Source: a virus
DNA length: 40,891 nt
Strand: one strand, 5' to 3'
IMG/VR virus record: IMGVR_UViG_3300021952_000483
Coordinates: 1-40,891 of that record
Both the position numbers and the translations under genes were made by a program. The notes below the pieces were generated by a model that ran no database searches, was not told the DNA's origin, and was given only the letters and a program-made list of their open reading frames with translations. Shown piece after piece: positions 40,398 through 40,891 of this stretch; the stretch's first letter is position 1, and the number at the start of each line of letters is the position of its first letter.

Positions 40398-40891
40398 ATT
40401 GGCTCACTCGTCTAGTGATATCCAACTGGACCCTAGTCCTAACGCCCATTGTGTTGCTTGGCGTCTGGCTTAGCGGCGTGTGGGTAGGGGAGGGCCGCAC
40501 TCAACGGGCGTGGGATGCCGAACGTCATCAGGTGGAGCTTGCTCAAGCCCGCGAGGAACAAAAGTCTGCTGACATCAAACGCTCACAGGAGCAAATCAAC
40601 CATGAAATTTCAAATGAACTCAATCAACGATCTGCGCAGTTGGCTGCTGATTTGCAGTCTGGCCGCTTTGTCAGGGTGCGCAGCAGCCCCGAAGACAGTG
40701 GCGGTCGAGTGTCCGCCGTTTCCGCAACTCCCCGCTCCATTGCTGAAGCCTCCTCCGACCCTGTACCTGTTACCTCCGGAGATGAGGGGACGGTGAGCTG
40801 TGAGCAGTTGAGCAAGGATGCAGCCCAGACAACGTTGATGATTCTCGAAATTCAGCGGTGGTACGAGTTTCAGTTAAAAAATCTTCAATGA
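40394..40891 (+). CDS. Rz-like inner-membrane spanin
   Basis: A 165-residue inner-membrane spanin with an N-terminal membrane anchor (about 8-32: NWTLVLTPIVLLGVWLSGVW), a long charged helix (ERHQVELAQAREEQKSADIK and on) and a C-terminal Cys/Trp-containing end. Together with Rz1 it would fuse the two membranes at lysis. The start is ATG 40394; a TTG 12 bases upstream is weaker. The stop is the last base of the window. Confidence 0.85.
   Translation: MNWLTRLVISNWTLVLTPIVLLGVWLSGVWVGEGRTQRAWDAERHQVELAQAREEQKSADIKRSQEQINHEISNELNQRSAQLAADLQSGRFVRVRSSPEDSGGRVSAVSATPRSIAEASSDPVPVTSGDEGTVSCEQLSKDAAQTTLMILEIQRWYEFQLKNLQ
40602..40796 (+). CDS. Rz1-like outer-membrane lipoprotein spanin (nested in Rz)
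   Basis: A 64-residue lipoprotein wholly inside Rz in the +1 frame. The start ATG 40602 has CAGGAG upstream. The signal peptide ends in the lipobox LSGC (Cys26), and the mature part is Pro-rich (FPQLPAPLLKPPPTLYLLPP), typical of Rz1. The pair forms the two-component spanin. Confidence 0.87.
   Translation: MKFQMNSINDLRSWLLICSLAALSGCAAAPKTVAVECPPFPQLPAPLLKPPPTLYLLPPEMRGR

Noticed and set aside
1-40891. CRISPR arrays, tRNA genes, insertion sequences, retron or DGR elements
   Set aside because: I found no regular spaced repeats, no tRNA-like cloverleaf, no transposase and no reverse transcriptase. The Asn-Cys repeat is not a DGR variable region because no template or RT is present.

Overview
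The window looks like a nearly complete temperate siphophage, or a prophage cut exactly at gene ends: it starts on the stop codon of a serine recombinase and ends on the stop codon of an Rz spanin. High GC, strong Shine-Dalgarno sites, many ATGA gene overlaps and the style of the proteins suggest a betaproteobacterial host (Burkholderiales, Comamonadaceae-like). That host assignment is inference. The head genes are HK97-like (P27-type TerS, TerL, portal, S49 protease, HK97 capsid) and the tail genes are lambda-like (gpG/GT frameshift, tape measure, gpM, gpL, gpK, gpI, gpJ).

Layout. 1-2059 (minus): large serine recombinase, DUF2924 protein and a small protein in one overlapping operon. 2060-2350: divergent regulatory region with a sigma70-type promoter whose -10 lies in a LexA/SOS box. 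2351-4568 (plus): two unrecognised genes, the second with a zinc ribbon. 4672-6299 (minus): a hipBA operon with a HipB-like operator over its own promoter, where a lambdoid phage would carry its immunity region. 6300-6567: regulatory region with several short repeats. 6568-12032 (plus): early operon with an AlpA-like regulator, a possible ssDNA-binding protein, a TOPRIM/D5 primase-helicase and small genes, followed by a terminator. 12206-12460 (minus): small gene. 12478-13737: ParB-domain DNA methyltransferase. 13818-14315: DUF6933. 14349-15677 (minus): four small accessory genes. 15785-34157: HNH endonuclease, packaging, head and tail, through the tip protein gpJ, ending at a strong terminator. 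34240-39485: tail fibre and maturation module. 39508-39541: terminator. 39553-40891: holin, endolysin, Rz and nested Rz1.

The most unusual part is 35902-39485. A tail fibre protein ends in six cysteines alternating with Asn/Asp/Tyr, with four more Asn-Cys pairs upstream. Directly behind it, with translational overlaps, come a 2OG-Fe(II) oxygenase, an unknown 232-residue protein and a radical SAM protein with a complete SPASM domain. This resembles a RiPP-type modification operon whose substrate would be the receptor-binding end of a phage tail fibre. The cysteine pattern, enzyme motifs and gene order are read directly from the sequence; the substrate link and the chemistry are inference.

In regulation, the window shows an SOS-type promoter beside the recombinase, an autoregulated hipBA module, a possible two-hairpin attenuator at 8543-8580, a canonical -1 frameshift site in the tail chaperone gene, and terminators that divide the late region into blocks.
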